A DNA stretch of 64,000 nt from Sphingobacterium sp. SGG-5 (GCF_011043525.1 NZ_JAAKGO010000002.1:372001-436000); one strand, 5' to 3'. Shown: positions 1 to 9,933, counted from the stretch's first letter. Notes: generated from the sequence alone by a model not told the origin. Made by a program: numbers and translations.

Positions 1-289
1 AAACACCAATCACAGGATTTCCACTTCCATATGTGGCGACAAAAGATGTTGGCATCCCAGCTACTCCTGTTTCTATCTTAAAACCATGCTCACGAAGGTG
101 GTCCTGTAGCATCTTAGAACTCTTGTTTTCCAAAAACCCTAATTCGGGGACAGACCATATCTGCTTTTGGAGCTGGTCATATATACGGAATGAACGATCA
201 AGGTATTCAAGAGGTGAGCTAGTACGCTTTTGAGCCAATAAGGTTAAAGGCATTAAGATGATGACTAACCATAGTGTTTGTTTTCTCAT
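1..289 (-). CDS. M20 family amidohydrolase (AbgB-like), 3' part outside window
   Basis: The first 96 residues of a gene that runs off the left edge. The product starts at the ATG at 289 with a clear signal peptide (MRKQTLWLVIILMPLTLLAQ), so it is probably periplasmic. The mature start (YLDRSFRIYDQL, QIWSVPELGF, KSSKMLQDHL, GVAGMPTSFVATYGSG) is the typical N-terminus of M20 peptidases of the aminobenzoyl-glutamate utilisation B type, which cleave amide bonds of N-acylated or conjugated amino acids. The metal ligands lie beyond the edge, so activity cannot be judged. It follows SusD by 77 bp on the same strand and is probably the last visible gene of that operon. An amidase in a uronate locus suggests the glycan carries an amide-linked group (inference). 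Confidence 0.8.
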   Translation of the reverse strand, partial: MRKQTLWLVIILMPLTLLAQKRTSSPLEYLDRSFRIYDQLQKQIWSVPELGFLENKSSKMLQDHLREHGFKIETGVAGMPTSFVATYGSGNPVIGV

Positions 290-366
290 TAAAATTTAGT
301 TTTATATGTTTTGAGCACACAATATACTAATAACCAATTGGCTATATAATATATAACTCGTTATTC

Positions 367-2094
367 TTACCATACATTCCGTTGATCCAAGAAGTCATTC
401 ATCTGAGTTTCCTGCAATGGATAGGGGAACAACAAGTGCTTTTTTCTATCAAAATTCTCTCCAGTTTCCAAATATATGCGATGGATGACATCTGTTGATT
501 TAAAGTCCGGATGCTCCTCGATAGCTTTATTCGTCGCTTCTAATTTTTCTTCCAATAAATTCCATCGAATCAGATCCTGTTTACGTAAGCCTTCGAAACA
601 AAGCTCTCTCAAACGCTCGTCCACCAATTCTTTAAAGAAATCGTCATGAACTACACTTCCAATATAAGGGTCCAAGCCTGCTCTTTCACGGACAATATTC
701 AAACTGTTCACCGCCTCCGGTGTAGCATCAGCCGTCCCATTCCTGCTTCCAATAATAGCTTCAGCATGCATAAGCAATACATCCGAATATCGCAGTATCG
801 GAAAGTTGGTACTCGTAAAATTAGGATCGGTTTCTGATCCCGGGGTATTGTTCAATATTGTGTACTCCGCACCTGTCACAGGGGAATTAGCCTTCAGATA
901 TTCTATATCCTTCGGTTCCCATCTTCTGAACTTACCTATTCCATAGTACTGGTTTAAAGGACTATCAAAAATATAGCGCATCACAAAACTCTCGCTCGCC
1001 GACGACCAAGCATTGTAGTATCCACCTATACTCCATGTCCTCCTGCTGTCTTCCAATGAATAAATATTATAGACGGGCAAACCAACATTGACATAGACAA
1101 AACTGCGCGGTATACCGGTAGCACCTTGAAAGTTTAGCCCATTAATATTTCCCATTCTTCCTCCCACCTGTACACCCATGCGGATGTAATTACCAAAGGA
1201 AATCTCAAAAAGGGTTTCCCTTAAGTCATACCGGTCTTGCAAATAATTAATAAAATGATTTCTATAGCTATCCGGATCGGTAGCATAAGGTACGATTCCG
1301 TGCCAGCCATCACTGATAATAATCTCGCATTGATCTTTGGCTTTGTCAAAATACTGCTGTGGATTTTCCAGATAACATTCAGACTCATTTTCAGACAAAT
1401 AGGGTTGATAGCCCCCCATTTTTAGATAAAGTCGAGCCAATAGACCATGAGCCGCCATTTTGTTAGGTTCGCCCGGTACATATTTAGCACTACTCGCATG
1501 TTCGAGATGCTCTGCGGCAAACAGATAATCATTCTCCGCCTGCTCATACACTTCTTTTACCGGCGATGGTGCCAGATGATTATCGGCCTGTGAGGTACTC
1601 GGTGTAAGCCGGAGCGGTACCGGGCCAAACCAGTTGGCCAAGGTAAAATAACAGAACCCTCGCATAAATCTTGCCTTTGCCAACAGTTGGTTATACTCTT
1701 CTGTGGAAAACTTGTCAGCTTTCAGGTTTTTTTCAAACTGATTGACCAGCTGTATACAGGTGTAAAGTCGTAGCCACAGGTTTTTGATTGCGTCGGTCGA
1801 AGGAGTAAACAGATATTTGGCCGGAGCTCGCGAAGCCGGAGCAGCATTGACGTATGTTTCGTCGGTACCAGCCTCCAAAAGTACATTAAAATAGTAACCA
1901 TACACATTGTCGTTTGCCAGCTGGCTATAGATTCCCGACAGAGCCATATCTGCTTCTTTTTTGTTGGCATAAAAAGACTCTTTACTCCATTCTGACAATG
2001 GATCTACATCTAAAATTTTGTTACAGCTTGTCAGTATCATGGTCATCAAAAGGATCATGAGGAAACATTCTTTACTTTTTCTTATTGCATTCAT
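367..2094 (-). CDS. SusD/RagB family starch-binding-like outer membrane lipoprotein
   Basis: A 575-residue SusD-type lipoprotein. The signal peptide ends in a lipobox with the lipidated cysteine at residue 24 (ILTSC). The N-terminal TPR-rich helical part follows (ADMALSGIYSQL, KARFMRGFCYFTLANWFG), and the C-terminal RagB/SusD signature is visible (NFPILRYSDVLLMHAEA, ERLRELCFEGLRKQDLIRW, HLLFPYPLQE). SusD proteins lie on the cell surface as a lid over their SusC partner and capture oligosaccharides. It lies 18 bp downstream of susC on the same strand. The specificity cannot be read from sequence; the neighbouring lyases suggest a uronic-acid-containing glycan. Confidence 0.95.
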   Translation of the reverse strand: MNAIRKSKECFLMILLMTMILTSCNKILDVDPLSEWSKESFYANKKEADMALSGIYSQLANDNVYGYYFNVLLEAGTDETYVNAAPASRAPAKYLFTPSTDAIKNLWLRLYTCIQLVNQFEKNLKADKFSTEEYNQLLAKARFMRGFCYFTLANWFGPVPLRLTPSTSQADNHLAPSPVKEVYEQAENDYLFAAEHLEHASSAKYVPGEPNKMAAHGLLARLYLKMGGYQPYLSENESECYLENPQQYFDKAKDQCEIIISDGWHGIVPYATDPDSYRNHFINYLQDRYDLRETLFEISFGNYIRMGVQVGGRMGNINGLNFQGATGIPRSFVYVNVGLPVYNIYSLEDSRRTWSIGGYYNAWSSASESFVMRYIFDSPLNQYYGIGKFRRWEPKDIEYLKANSPVTGAEYTILNNTPGSETDPNFTSTNFPILRYSDVLLMHAEAIIGSRNGTADATPEAVNSLNIVRERAGLDPYIGSVVHDDFFKELVDERLRELCFEGLRKQDLIRWNLLEEKLEATNKAIEEHPDFKSTDVIHRIYLETGENFDRKKHLLFPYPLQETQMNDFLDQRNVW

Positions 2095-2112
2095 AATACA
2101 TAGATTATAGGA

Positions 2113-5100
2113 TTAAAACGTAATTTCTATACCTCCAGACAAGGTCACGCTTTGTGGGTAAGCCGAATAATCCAGACCCGGCGTCAAAGCGCCGTACCTC
2201 CCCACAGATACATCTGGATCATATCCCTCATATTTTGTCCACGTATAGAGGTTCTGAGCAGACAAGGACAGTCGACATCTCTTCAACCTCAACCTGCTAA
2301 GCAATTGGCTGTTCAGATTATAACCCAGTACAACTGTTTTAAGCTTAAGATAAGACCCATCATCTATATGCCGATCATCAAGTCTGTAACCTACAGGGCG
2401 AGTGAGGTTTCTACCATCGAATCCCGAACCACTCACATCGGTATCCGTATGGGTCGGAGTCCATATGTCATTGAGCGATCTTAAGCCATTTCTACTGCGA
2501 ATGAAATAGTTTCCCATTTCAGATTTGTTCCCGTTCAGAAGGTCAAAATCATAAGCCCATTGGAACATAAACTGAAGATCAAATGTTTTGTATCGAAAAG
2601 AGTTGTTCAAACCTCCAATATGCTTCGGATGTGGGTTACCTATAATAGTCCTGTCCAATTCACTGATCTTACCATCACCATTTATATCCTTGAACTTGAC
2701 CATCCCTGGCCGCGTATTATCCACTATGGTAGGAATTCCCGGTTTGATTTCATAGGCTCCCCCACTGTTGATGAGGAAATCATCGGCCTGATAGAGCCTG
2801 TCGTAGACCATACCATACATCATACCGACCGGTTGGCCTACTCTCGTCACATATTGATACTCGGTGGAAGACATGAAATGGGTATTCCATCTTGGATCCG
2901 TCAAAAGTTCGACCTGCCCATCATTAAGGCGTACCGCTTTGGTTCTATTGAATGTAATATTGAAATTGGTGCTCCAGCGGAAATCTTTCTTTTGGATATT
3001 CTTCGAATTGACGGTAAATTCAAATCCTCTATTGGACACCTCTCCGATATTCTGCTGTACGCGGTCAAAGCCGGTACTCGGCGACATATCCGCATTGAGC
3101 AACAAGTCTACTGTATTCTTTATATAATAATCTGCAGTAATGTCGATCCTCTTTTTCCATGCTATATCCAGACCGATATTGGATTGTTTAGTGGTCTCCC
3201 AACGCAGATCCGGTACAGCCATATTGGTCTGGATAACACCTGGCATATAGGCTTGACCTTCACCCAACACATACCCACTGGTCGTGCTAACTCCAAAACG
3301 ATCAAATCCGGCATAACTATTTATTCGGTCATTTCCGGTCATCCCCCAGCCTGCCCGCAGTTTCATTTCCGTAATATCTTTTTGAGCTTTCATGAATTTC
3401 TCATTCGATATCCGCCACGCCAGTGAAAACGAAGGAAAGTAGCCCCATCGGTTTTCCGGCCTAAACTTGGACGATGCATCCGCACGAAAGTTGACCGTTG
3501 CCAGATAGCGATTATCATACGTATAGTTACCTCGTCCAAAAAAAGACAGTAGTGTACTTTTAGTAAAATCGGTCTGGGCTATGGTTCCCGCCGTGGCAAG
3601 ACCTAAGTTACGTATTCCGAAATGATCGATCAACAAATTGGTGTTCCTCAGCTGAGAATATTGATAAGACCTTCCCTGTATCTCCAACCCCGCAAGGCCC
3701 CCATACACATGTTTGCCTTTTCGATCATTGTATTGCAAGGTATTGGAGGTCGACGCGGTGGTAACTCGTGTATCCGTAATAGACCCATTTATACCAACGG
3801 CTGACCGCTGAGCCTGTTGTGTCTGCTCTTTGTAAAACAGGGTGTTTTCCGTGATGTTAGCGTGGTAGCTACCCAAAAGGTTTAATGTCCATTTGTCCGA
3901 AAACTTGTAGTTCAATCCTATGTTACCACCGATCACGTCATTGGCACGCGTCCGCTCGGTATTATTCAGGGTACGCACAGGATCGTACAGATAGATGTCG
4001 TCGGTGACAGCCTCGTCTAGAAACTCCTCCTCGTCCTCAGCGGTCCAATTAACAGGGTTGATCGGACGGAACGATATAGCGTCCCGGATAACACTCGTGG
4101 TAGTACCCCCGGAAATCGCCGAACCAACTCTGTCCAACCTGTTGTATTCTGCCCGCATAGTTACCTCAAATTTATCCGTCACCTCATGCCTCAGCTTGAG
4201 GAGATTGTTGATCTTCTTAAAGCCGGTCGTTATCAATGTACCATTCTGATCGGTAAAATTTCCGCTGTAATAAAAACCCGTTTTTGGAGTCCCTCCGCGC
4301 ATGGATATCGTATAGTTCTGGGTGTTAGCATTTTGAAAGATCTCATTTTGCCAGTTGATCCCCTCTTCATCTCTGTACAATTCGGGGTCGATCCAGCGGT
4401 TGTAAAACATATTCAGGTTTTGACCCGGCACATAATTGTCTGTAGCATAGGCTATTTTTTGCTGATAGAGTACATATTCATACGGGCTCATAACCTCTAA
4501 CCGAGTAGGGATATACTGCAACCATGTATATGCACCAGCCTTGATATCGGTTTTTCCATCGTTACGTCCCCCCAATGTAGTGATGACCACAACACCATTC
4601 GCACCGCGTGAACCATATATAGCTGTCGCAGAGGCATCTTTCAGGATGTCAAAACTTTTGATATCACGTGTGTTAATAGTCGATGGATCGAAGTCCTCAT
4701 AAGGCACACCATCCACCACATACAGCGGCGAGTTGTCTCCCGTAATGGAGTTCCCTCCCCGGATGACAATATTCATTGCACTACCGGGAGTACCATCACT
4801 CGATGTCACCTGTACGCCCGCAACCCGACCTGCTAATGCCTGATCGAAATTAGCCGTGGCGGTTGAAGCCAGATCGTCAGGGTTTATTGAGGCCACAGCT
4901 CCCGTGAGGTCTTTCTTCTGGATAACCTGATACCCTACAGCGACTTCCTCAATCTGTCTCTCCTCCATAGCAAGTTGAACGTTAATGGTCGATTGCTCCA
5001 ATACTATTTTTTCAACCGTCTGAAAGCCTATATAAGAAAAGACTAGAATATCAGACGCTTTGACGTTAGGCATGATATAGTCTCCGTTGCCATCCGTGGT

Positions 5101-5241
5101 GGTCCGTTGTGTACTCCCCTTTACGACGACCGTTACCCCAGAGATGGGTCCATCCGAATCGGACACCTTCCCCCGAACGAGATGTTGAGCAAATGCTGAT
5201 ACCGAAATGATAATCAGTAATGATGATAAGATTAGCTTCAT
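2113..5241 (-). CDS. SusC/RagA family TonB-dependent outer membrane receptor
   Basis: A 1042-residue TonB-dependent transporter. A 19-residue signal peptide is followed by a carboxypeptidase-regulatory-like domain (about residues 20-100, VRGKVSDSDGPISGVTVVVKG), the SusC signature and plug (about 110-220, ALAGRVAGVQV, NIVIRGGNSITGDNSPLYVVDG, DILKDASATAIYGSRGANGV) and the beta-barrel ending in GGIEITF, with the expected C-terminal aromatic residue. It imports glycan fragments into the periplasm using TonB energy. It starts 35 bp after the upstream lipoprotein gene and is followed by susD. No N-terminal anti-sigma-interaction (STN) domain is present, which fits control by the LacI-type regulator instead of an ECF sigma system. 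Confidence 0.97.
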   Translation of the reverse strand: MKLILSSLLIIISVSAFAQHLVRGKVSDSDGPISGVTVVVKGSTQRTTTDGNGDYIMPNVKASDILVFSYIGFQTVEKIVLEQSTINVQLAMEERQIEEVAVGYQVIQKKDLTGAVASINPDDLASTATANFDQALAGRVAGVQVTSSDGTPGSAMNIVIRGGNSITGDNSPLYVVDGVPYEDFDPSTINTRDIKSFDILKDASATAIYGSRGANGVVVITTLGGRNDGKTDIKAGAYTWLQYIPTRLEVMSPYEYVLYQQKIAYATDNYVPGQNLNMFYNRWIDPELYRDEEGINWQNEIFQNANTQNYTISMRGGTPKTGFYYSGNFTDQNGTLITTGFKKINNLLKLRHEVTDKFEVTMRAEYNRLDRVGSAISGGTTTSVIRDAISFRPINPVNWTAEDEEEFLDEAVTDDIYLYDPVRTLNNTERTRANDVIGGNIGLNYKFSDKWTLNLLGSYHANITENTLFYKEQTQQAQRSAVGINGSITDTRVTTASTSNTLQYNDRKGKHVYGGLAGLEIQGRSYQYSQLRNTNLLIDHFGIRNLGLATAGTIAQTDFTKSTLLSFFGRGNYTYDNRYLATVNFRADASSKFRPENRWGYFPSFSLAWRISNEKFMKAQKDITEMKLRAGWGMTGNDRINSYAGFDRFGVSTTSGYVLGEGQAYMPGVIQTNMAVPDLRWETTKQSNIGLDIAWKKRIDITADYYIKNTVDLLLNADMSPSTGFDRVQQNIGEVSNRGFEFTVNSKNIQKKDFRWSTNFNITFNRTKAVRLNDGQVELLTDPRWNTHFMSSTEYQYVTRVGQPVGMMYGMVYDRLYQADDFLINSGGAYEIKPGIPTIVDNTRPGMVKFKDINGDGKISELDRTIIGNPHPKHIGGLNNSFRYKTFDLQFMFQWAYDFDLLNGNKSEMGNYFIRSRNGLRSLNDIWTPTHTDTDVSGSGFDGRNLTRPVGYRLDDRHIDDGSYLKLKTVVLGYNLNSQLLSRLRLKRCRLSLSAQNLYTWTKYEGYDPDVSVGRYGALTPGLDYSAYPQSVTLSGGIEITF

Positions 5242-5276
5242 GTTATTAAGATTTATGTTGGTTTCTACTCCATGTA

Positions 5277-6845
5277 TTAGTTGGATTCCTCCGCTTTATA
5301 ATGGAAGTCCGTCAGATAATGCCGACCACCCCGGCCTTGTTGCGTCCCTGCGGTGGAGCCATTGTTGCTCAAGTCTCCTTCAAAATTAGAGGTCAACCGA
5401 AAGGCCACTGTAAAGTGGGAGGATATCTGTTCAGGGGAAATGTCGTAAGTACATTGCAACCAGTGGGTATTAGTTGCCTGCCCCGTAGTCAAACCCAGCG
5501 TTTCCTCTCCCCAATTCTCCCCAGTCAGACTGGTAGATTGCCTGTTCCGCAACGCGGCGTTGACCTTGGTCCACGTGCCATTGAGCCAGTTTCCCTGTGC
5601 ATCCTGAAGATCGCCCCCAGTATAATCCGTAGAGATATACACCTCAAACTCAATCGGTATAGTACCGTCGGACATTGCTTGCCAAAACGTCGTCAGATAA
5701 TAAAAAGAAAACGAAAGATCGTAACCGTACTGAAATGGGGTTAGATCTTGTGTGGTGGTTACCATCAATGTATTGAACGGTCCTTTTGTAATGCCAGTAG
5801 CGGCGCCTGTTATTGTTTCTAACATGGTCTGTGCTGTATTCGCTGCCGGTCTAAAATCAGGCTTTTTAAAGAGGCTAGCATTGTAGGTACTATTTGCTGT
5901 ACCAGCCCCCCAGATGCGTTGAGCAGATCCTTGATCGAAAGTCTGTACCGTAAAACCCTCCCCTCCCAACGGCTTGGCTGTACTTGTGTTCAATGTCGGA
6001 TAAAAGAAATAGATGGTTTCGATAGGCATGGTTTCAGGTACATCGGTAATAATGACTGTCACCACGTCTTCGAATACGGCAATTTCTCCATTGATATCAC
6101 TTACGACGTGGATAATAGGGGTTAACGATTCTTTTTCGGTATAAACATAGCCCGAAGCCAACGAAATCTCCCCTGTTTCGGCATCGATGTTCAACTTATC
6201 TGTATGGTCACCCAAGGCAAAATGTATTGCCGGATTACCATTCGGCACAATAGGGGCTTTTGTCTTGCTATTAGCATCGCCGTAAACCAGGTTTTGATTT
6301 TTTGGTGCATAGACAATCAACGAAGGAAGCAGCGGATTGACACGCAGATGGAAAGCGTCCTCAAATACGGTCGAATATTGCGTTTCTTCTGCTGTTGTGG
6401 TCACCCGAATGGTAAAATAGTAATCATCCGGAGAAAGGTCGTTACCCGAAGTTACAGAAATCACCCCGTTGCTTCTGGGGTTATGGGCCACTACCACCGT
6501 AACCGGATTGCCATTTTCATCGACAACATCCTCCGGAGGGTTTGTGATAGCAATATTAACGGTAGATGCCGTACCGACACTAAAGTAATTGAGTTGTGCG
6601 TCGCCCAGCAGGCTTCCGTCACCTCTCCGCACACTGACAATTTCGAAACGTGGGATAAGCCCTCCCGTCTCAACGGTCGGAGCGACGGTAGAAACACTTT
6701 CTCCTTCTCGTGCATCCATAATTGCGATGTAGCGCAGATCCGAGGGATTTCCGATTTTATTAAAATCCTTAAGCGCATCCCGACATGCTGTGGTCACCCA
6801 TATGAGAATGCCGCACAGCAATAGAAGTAGGTTTTGATTTTTCAT
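5277..6845 (-). CDS. surface lipoprotein with cadherin-like repeats, probable glycan-binding protein
   Basis: A 522-residue lipoprotein (Cys21 in TTAC). The middle has Ig/cadherin-like beta-sandwich segments (INIDAETGEISLASGYVYTE at about 215-235; VTVIITDVPET). The C-terminal third resembles the jelly-roll anchor/DUF5017-type domains of Bacteroidota (VYISTDYTGGDLQDAQGNWL, WLQCTYDISPEQ, HYLTDFHYKAEE). I do not recognise a named family for the whole protein. Its place directly before susC, within 20 bp of the MFS gene, suggests a surface glycan-binding protein working with SusCD. Such proteins usually follow susD; here it precedes susC. Confidence 0.7.
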   Translation of the reverse strand: MKNQNLLLLLCGILIWVTTACRDALKDFNKIGNPSDLRYIAIMDAREGESVSTVAPTVETGGLIPRFEIVSVRRGDGSLLGDAQLNYFSVGTASTVNIAITNPPEDVVDENGNPVTVVVAHNPRSNGVISVTSGNDLSPDDYYFTIRVTTTAEETQYSTVFEDAFHLRVNPLLPSLIVYAPKNQNLVYGDANSKTKAPIVPNGNPAIHFALGDHTDKLNIDAETGEISLASGYVYTEKESLTPIIHVVSDINGEIAVFEDVVTVIITDVPETMPIETIYFFYPTLNTSTAKPLGGEGFTVQTFDQGSAQRIWGAGTANSTYNASLFKKPDFRPAANTAQTMLETITGAATGITKGPFNTLMVTTTQDLTPFQYGYDLSFSFYYLTTFWQAMSDGTIPIEFEVYISTDYTGGDLQDAQGNWLNGTWTKVNAALRNRQSTSLTGENWGEETLGLTTGQATNTHWLQCTYDISPEQISSHFTVAFRLTSNFEGDLSNNGSTAGTQQGRGGRHYLTDFHYKAEESN

Positions 6846-6863
6846 AATTTACTTGGATTTATT

Positions 6864-8126
6864 TTAGGTTATTTGTATAATTTTTCCTAGTTTTCCTGTT
6901 AGTAATTGAACACATAGTAGGGTAAACAAATAGGCAACGCCTATCCCGATGAATATCGGGACATACGAAAAATTCTGCACTGTCCACCCCACCGACAGTT
7001 GTGAAAGAATGCCGGCAATACCTCCTAATGTACCCCCGATACCGGTCAACGTGCCTTGCACATGTCTGGGAAAGACTTCTGCCGGGATGGTAATGTTGCC
7101 CCAAAGGCCATGACCGAGCATGACTCCGGCTATTGCGGCCAACGCCAGCCCTATCCCCGAAGAATAGAATAGCATCGCGCAGCAAACCGGCACGAGAAGC
7201 GATGCGAAAAGCATAACGGATTTACGTGCTCGGTTCAGCGACCAACCTAGGCGATTGATTAACCATCGTGGGATAACTCCCCCCAGCAGGGTGCCTACCG
7301 CAAGAATAACAAAAGGAATCCACGCCAGATAGCCCATCTGTTCCAAAGTGAGCTGTTGCTGTTCCTGCAGGTATTTAGGTATCCAAAAGATCAGAAAGTA
7401 GGTTACCGGATCAATAAAGATACGTGCGCAGAGGCAGCCCCAAGCTTGCTTCATACGCAACAAACGCCAGATGCTGGTCTTCTCCTCTTCAGAGGATTGC
7501 GCGGGTTGTCCCTCCAAAATCAACTCACGCTCTGCTTCACTGATATGAGGGTGATCTTGCGGCAAATGATATTGGCGCCGCCAAAAAAAGAGCCAGAAAA
7601 GACCCAACAACCCGGTTACCACAAACGCCGCCTGCCAATGGAACTGTACCGCGATTACCGAGACTAAGGGAATAGCAATGGCCGCACCTGCTGACGAACC
7701 CGCATTAAGCATACCAATAGCCAGCGCCCGCTCGCGCAGCGGAAACCATTCGGACGCAGCCTTGACACCTGCAGGGAAATTAGCCGATTCGGCAATGCCC
7801 AAAAGAAACCGGACCGCCGAGAATTGCATGGCCGTCTTGGCAAACGCATGTAACAGGTTGGCTATAGACCAACCCCCGACAGCCCATAGAAAGCTTTTTC
7901 GAGTACCTAAGCGGTCTACCAACGTCCCGCTGATGGCGTACATGACCGTGTAGCTCAGCAGGAACGATGAGGTAATGTAAGAATAGTCCATGTCAGTTAG
8001 GCCGAGCTCCGCCTGTATAGTCGGGGCAAGCACAGACAAGACTTGTCTGTCCAGATAATTTAATGTGGAGGCAAAGAATAACAAGATAGCTACTCCCCAG
8101 CGGACATTGCCTGATGATTTAGCCAT
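6864..8126 (-). CDS. MFS transporter, ACS (hexuronate ExuT-like) family
   Basis: A 420-residue 12-helix transporter beginning MAKSSGNVRWGVAILLF. The start at 8126 was chosen over an upstream in-frame codon at 8180 because it gives the usual N-terminus and an 8-base ATGGCTAA overlap with the preceding gene. The anion:cation symporter signature is present (LNYLDRQVLSVLAP, DYSYITSSFLLSYTVMY, GTLVDRLGTRK, SANFPAGVKAASEWFP). Family members import hexuronates such as glucuronate and galacturonate across the inner membrane. Coupling to the FAD oxidoreductase gene and to susC/susD supports uptake of the uronate released by GH88. Confidence 0.88.
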   Translation of the reverse strand: MAKSSGNVRWGVAILLFFASTLNYLDRQVLSVLAPTIQAELGLTDMDYSYITSSFLLSYTVMYAISGTLVDRLGTRKSFLWAVGGWSIANLLHAFAKTAMQFSAVRFLLGIAESANFPAGVKAASEWFPLRERALAIGMLNAGSSAGAAIAIPLVSVIAVQFHWQAAFVVTGLLGLFWLFFWRRQYHLPQDHPHISEAERELILEGQPAQSSEEEKTSIWRLLRMKQAWGCLCARIFIDPVTYFLIFWIPKYLQEQQQLTLEQMGYLAWIPFVILAVGTLLGGVIPRWLINRLGWSLNRARKSVMLFASLLVPVCCAMLFYSSGIGLALAAIAGVMLGHGLWGNITIPAEVFPRHVQGTLTGIGGTLGGIAGILSQLSVGWTVQNFSYVPIFIGIGVAYLFTLLCVQLLTGKLGKIIQIT

Positions 8127-9615
8127 GTGCTTTATCTTTAAATGGATTATGGTGGGATGCTGTAGCGCCCGAGCTGTCAACTTTGTTTAGTGCAAGCGAT
8201 GAATCAGCAGGCTGTTCGTCAGGCATGCCGAGAAGATACTGACCTTGTTCAATCAGCTGTTTGCGTAATGCCGCAACATCGACACTGCGTACATCACCGC
8301 CGCCTTGTTGAACCAGATTGGCCATAGCCAGCCCTGCTCCTTGTCCAATAGCCATACATGTGGCCATAACCCGAGCCGAGCCAAAGGCTGTATGTGTTGC
8401 TGAAATACACCGTCCAGCCACCAAAAGATTGTCAAGTTTTTGTGGCAGAAGCGAACGGTAAGGAATTTCATAAACGGCTTTGCCTGATCCTGTAAATATC
8501 TGCTGCTCACCTTCTGGTGGATGTATATCAATGGCAAACGTACCACAGGCTATGCCGTCCTCAAAAGCGCGGTTGGATAATACATCCTGCTCAGTCAGCT
8601 GATAATCGCCACGGATACGACGTGTCTCCCGTACGCCCACCTGTGCTCCGGTGTCCAGAATATAAGACTCATCAAAACCGCCCACATACTTCTGAAGGAA
8701 TTTATGAATCTCCCAGGCCTGTTTGCGGGTTTCGTATTCTGCACGCGTCAGATCAGCGGCATTTGTACCATCTATTCCTTGCAGACGTGTCGCATTGACC
8801 GCAATCTGACCTTCCTGCGGAAGTTCATAGAAAAGGATACGAGGAGCTGCATCTTTCGGAAACTCACCTTTTTCCATACCCATTTTTACCAATTGCTTTA
8901 AACCCAGAAAAGCAATAGCCTTGCTGGAATCAATCTCGTCATCTGTGGGCGAATCTTTCAATAGATCTCGGTTATTTTTCATCCAAATACGCAAATTGGT
9001 CATATTGATACCACCTATACGGAAAAACAGCGTCACAGGCTGCATGGCACCATCTTTCTCCCGACCTTTCACAAATGGAGCTCCTGCCCATGTAGCGATA
9101 TCAGCATCTGCCGAACAATCGATAACGTACCTGGGTACAATAGCCTGCCTTCCCGATTTATTTTCGATAATTACCGAGGTGATTTTACCCTTCTCCGTTG
9201 TTGCACCTACCGCCCAAGTATGGAGCAACAATTCTACACCGGCTTCCTTGACCATCTGGAAAAGAAGATATTTCATCCCTTCTGGATCAAATGGAGTCAT
9301 GGAGGCATTATCAAACGTCAGATCCGTCACATGGCCCTGAGAAGACTTTAGATCGACCAGTCGTTCAACCAGCTCGCCGGCAATACCACGGATGACTTGT
9401 TTCCCTTTAATGTCATGAAAGGTAAACATCGGGTTGACCATGGCTATAGTCAGATTACCCCCCAAAAAGCCATAGCGCTCTACTAATAATACCTTGGCAC
9501 CATTACGTGCCGCAGAAATAGCCGCACCAATACCTGCGGGACCTGCGCCAATAACCACAACATCTGGAGATGTATAAACTGGAATTTCTCTCGTTTCTTC
9601 TTTGATAAATTTCAT
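8119..9615 (-). CDS. FAD-dependent oxidoreductase (FAD_oxidored family)
   Basis: A 498-residue flavoprotein without a signal peptide, so cytoplasmic. The dinucleotide-binding GAGPAG is at residues 23-28 (VVVIGAGPAGIGAAISAARN), followed by VLLVERYGFLGGN; the C-terminal FAD motif is LLVAGRCISATHTAFGSARV. This family is often found in Bacteroidota and Planctomycetota sugar loci, but its substrate is unknown to me. It is the first gene of the transporter operon, with a leader of about 120 bp and a promoter/operator upstream. It might oxidise an unusual uronate or derivative before the Kdu steps (inference). Confidence 0.85.
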   Translation of the reverse strand: MKFIKEETREIPVYTSPDVVVIGAGPAGIGAAISAARNGAKVLLVERYGFLGGNLTIAMVNPMFTFHDIKGKQVIRGIAGELVERLVDLKSSQGHVTDLTFDNASMTPFDPEGMKYLLFQMVKEAGVELLLHTWAVGATTEKGKITSVIIENKSGRQAIVPRYVIDCSADADIATWAGAPFVKGREKDGAMQPVTLFFRIGGINMTNLRIWMKNNRDLLKDSPTDDEIDSSKAIAFLGLKQLVKMGMEKGEFPKDAAPRILFYELPQEGQIAVNATRLQGIDGTNAADLTRAEYETRKQAWEIHKFLQKYVGGFDESYILDTGAQVGVRETRRIRGDYQLTEQDVLSNRAFEDGIACGTFAIDIHPPEGEQQIFTGSGKAVYEIPYRSLLPQKLDNLLVAGRCISATHTAFGSARVMATCMAIGQGAGLAMANLVQQGGGDVRSVDVAALRKQLIEQGQYLLGMPDEQPADSSLALNKVDSSGATASHHNPFKDKAHG

Positions 9616-9738
9616 AAGGATGTTCTATATATATTTATATGTTTTTTGCACTAAACTCATACTAACGGATGCAGAAAGTCTGCACTTTTTTCTAAATATA
9701 TTGTTGAATAAATAGGTTTATATTCTCATAACAGACTG

Positions 9739-9769
9739 CTAAATTATGTTATTTTATACTGTTATACAA
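9739..9769 (-). promoter_or_regulatory. promoter of the FAD oxidoreductase-MFS-SusCD operon
   Basis: On the minus strand TTGT (9769-9766), a 19-bp spacer and TAATTTAG (9746-9739) match the Bacteroidota -33/-7 pattern. The same elements and spacing occur before the heparinase operon, and the sequence just downstream (CAGTCTGTTaTGAGAATATA) is conserved between the two. Confidence 0.55.
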
Positions 9770-9803
9770 TAGATTATACAAACAAAATTCCCATTATTTT
9801 ATT

Positions 9804-9829
9804 GGGAATGTTCCCACAACCGTTCCCAA
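9804..9829. promoter_or_regulatory. candidate operator for the LacI-type regulator (copy 1)
   Basis: A perfect 12-bp palindrome GGGAATGTTCCC (9804-9815) followed by CACAACCGTTCCC. The second copy, at 16835-16858, has the same palindrome with inverted centre and an identical CACAACCGTTCCC tail. It lies about 35 bp upstream of the -33 element, a position expected for activation and not for simple steric repression. Binding by the regulator at 16922 is inferred from the shared motif. Confidence 0.6.
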
Positions 9830-9933
9830 ACACATTTTTTTCAATTATTTTTTTTTGCACTTTTTTGATTTATATTAAATTGGGGTATTTTTCCTTTGAA
9901 AGCAGTTAAGAATCTCACAAACATGGAGGAGCT

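Noticed and set aside
2560..3426. 288-codon plus-strand frame inside susC
   Set aside because: Antisense to a clearly assigned SusC barrel region, no ribosome site and no domain resemblance.
6204..6824. 206-codon plus-strand frame opposite the lipoprotein gene
   Set aside because: Shadow of the lipoprotein reading frame; cysteine/histidine-rich composition is typical of antisense translation.
8127..8180. Upstream start for the MFS transporter
   Set aside because: Would add 18 non-membrane residues and a 62-base overlap; ATG 8126 fits the family and an 8-base overlap.
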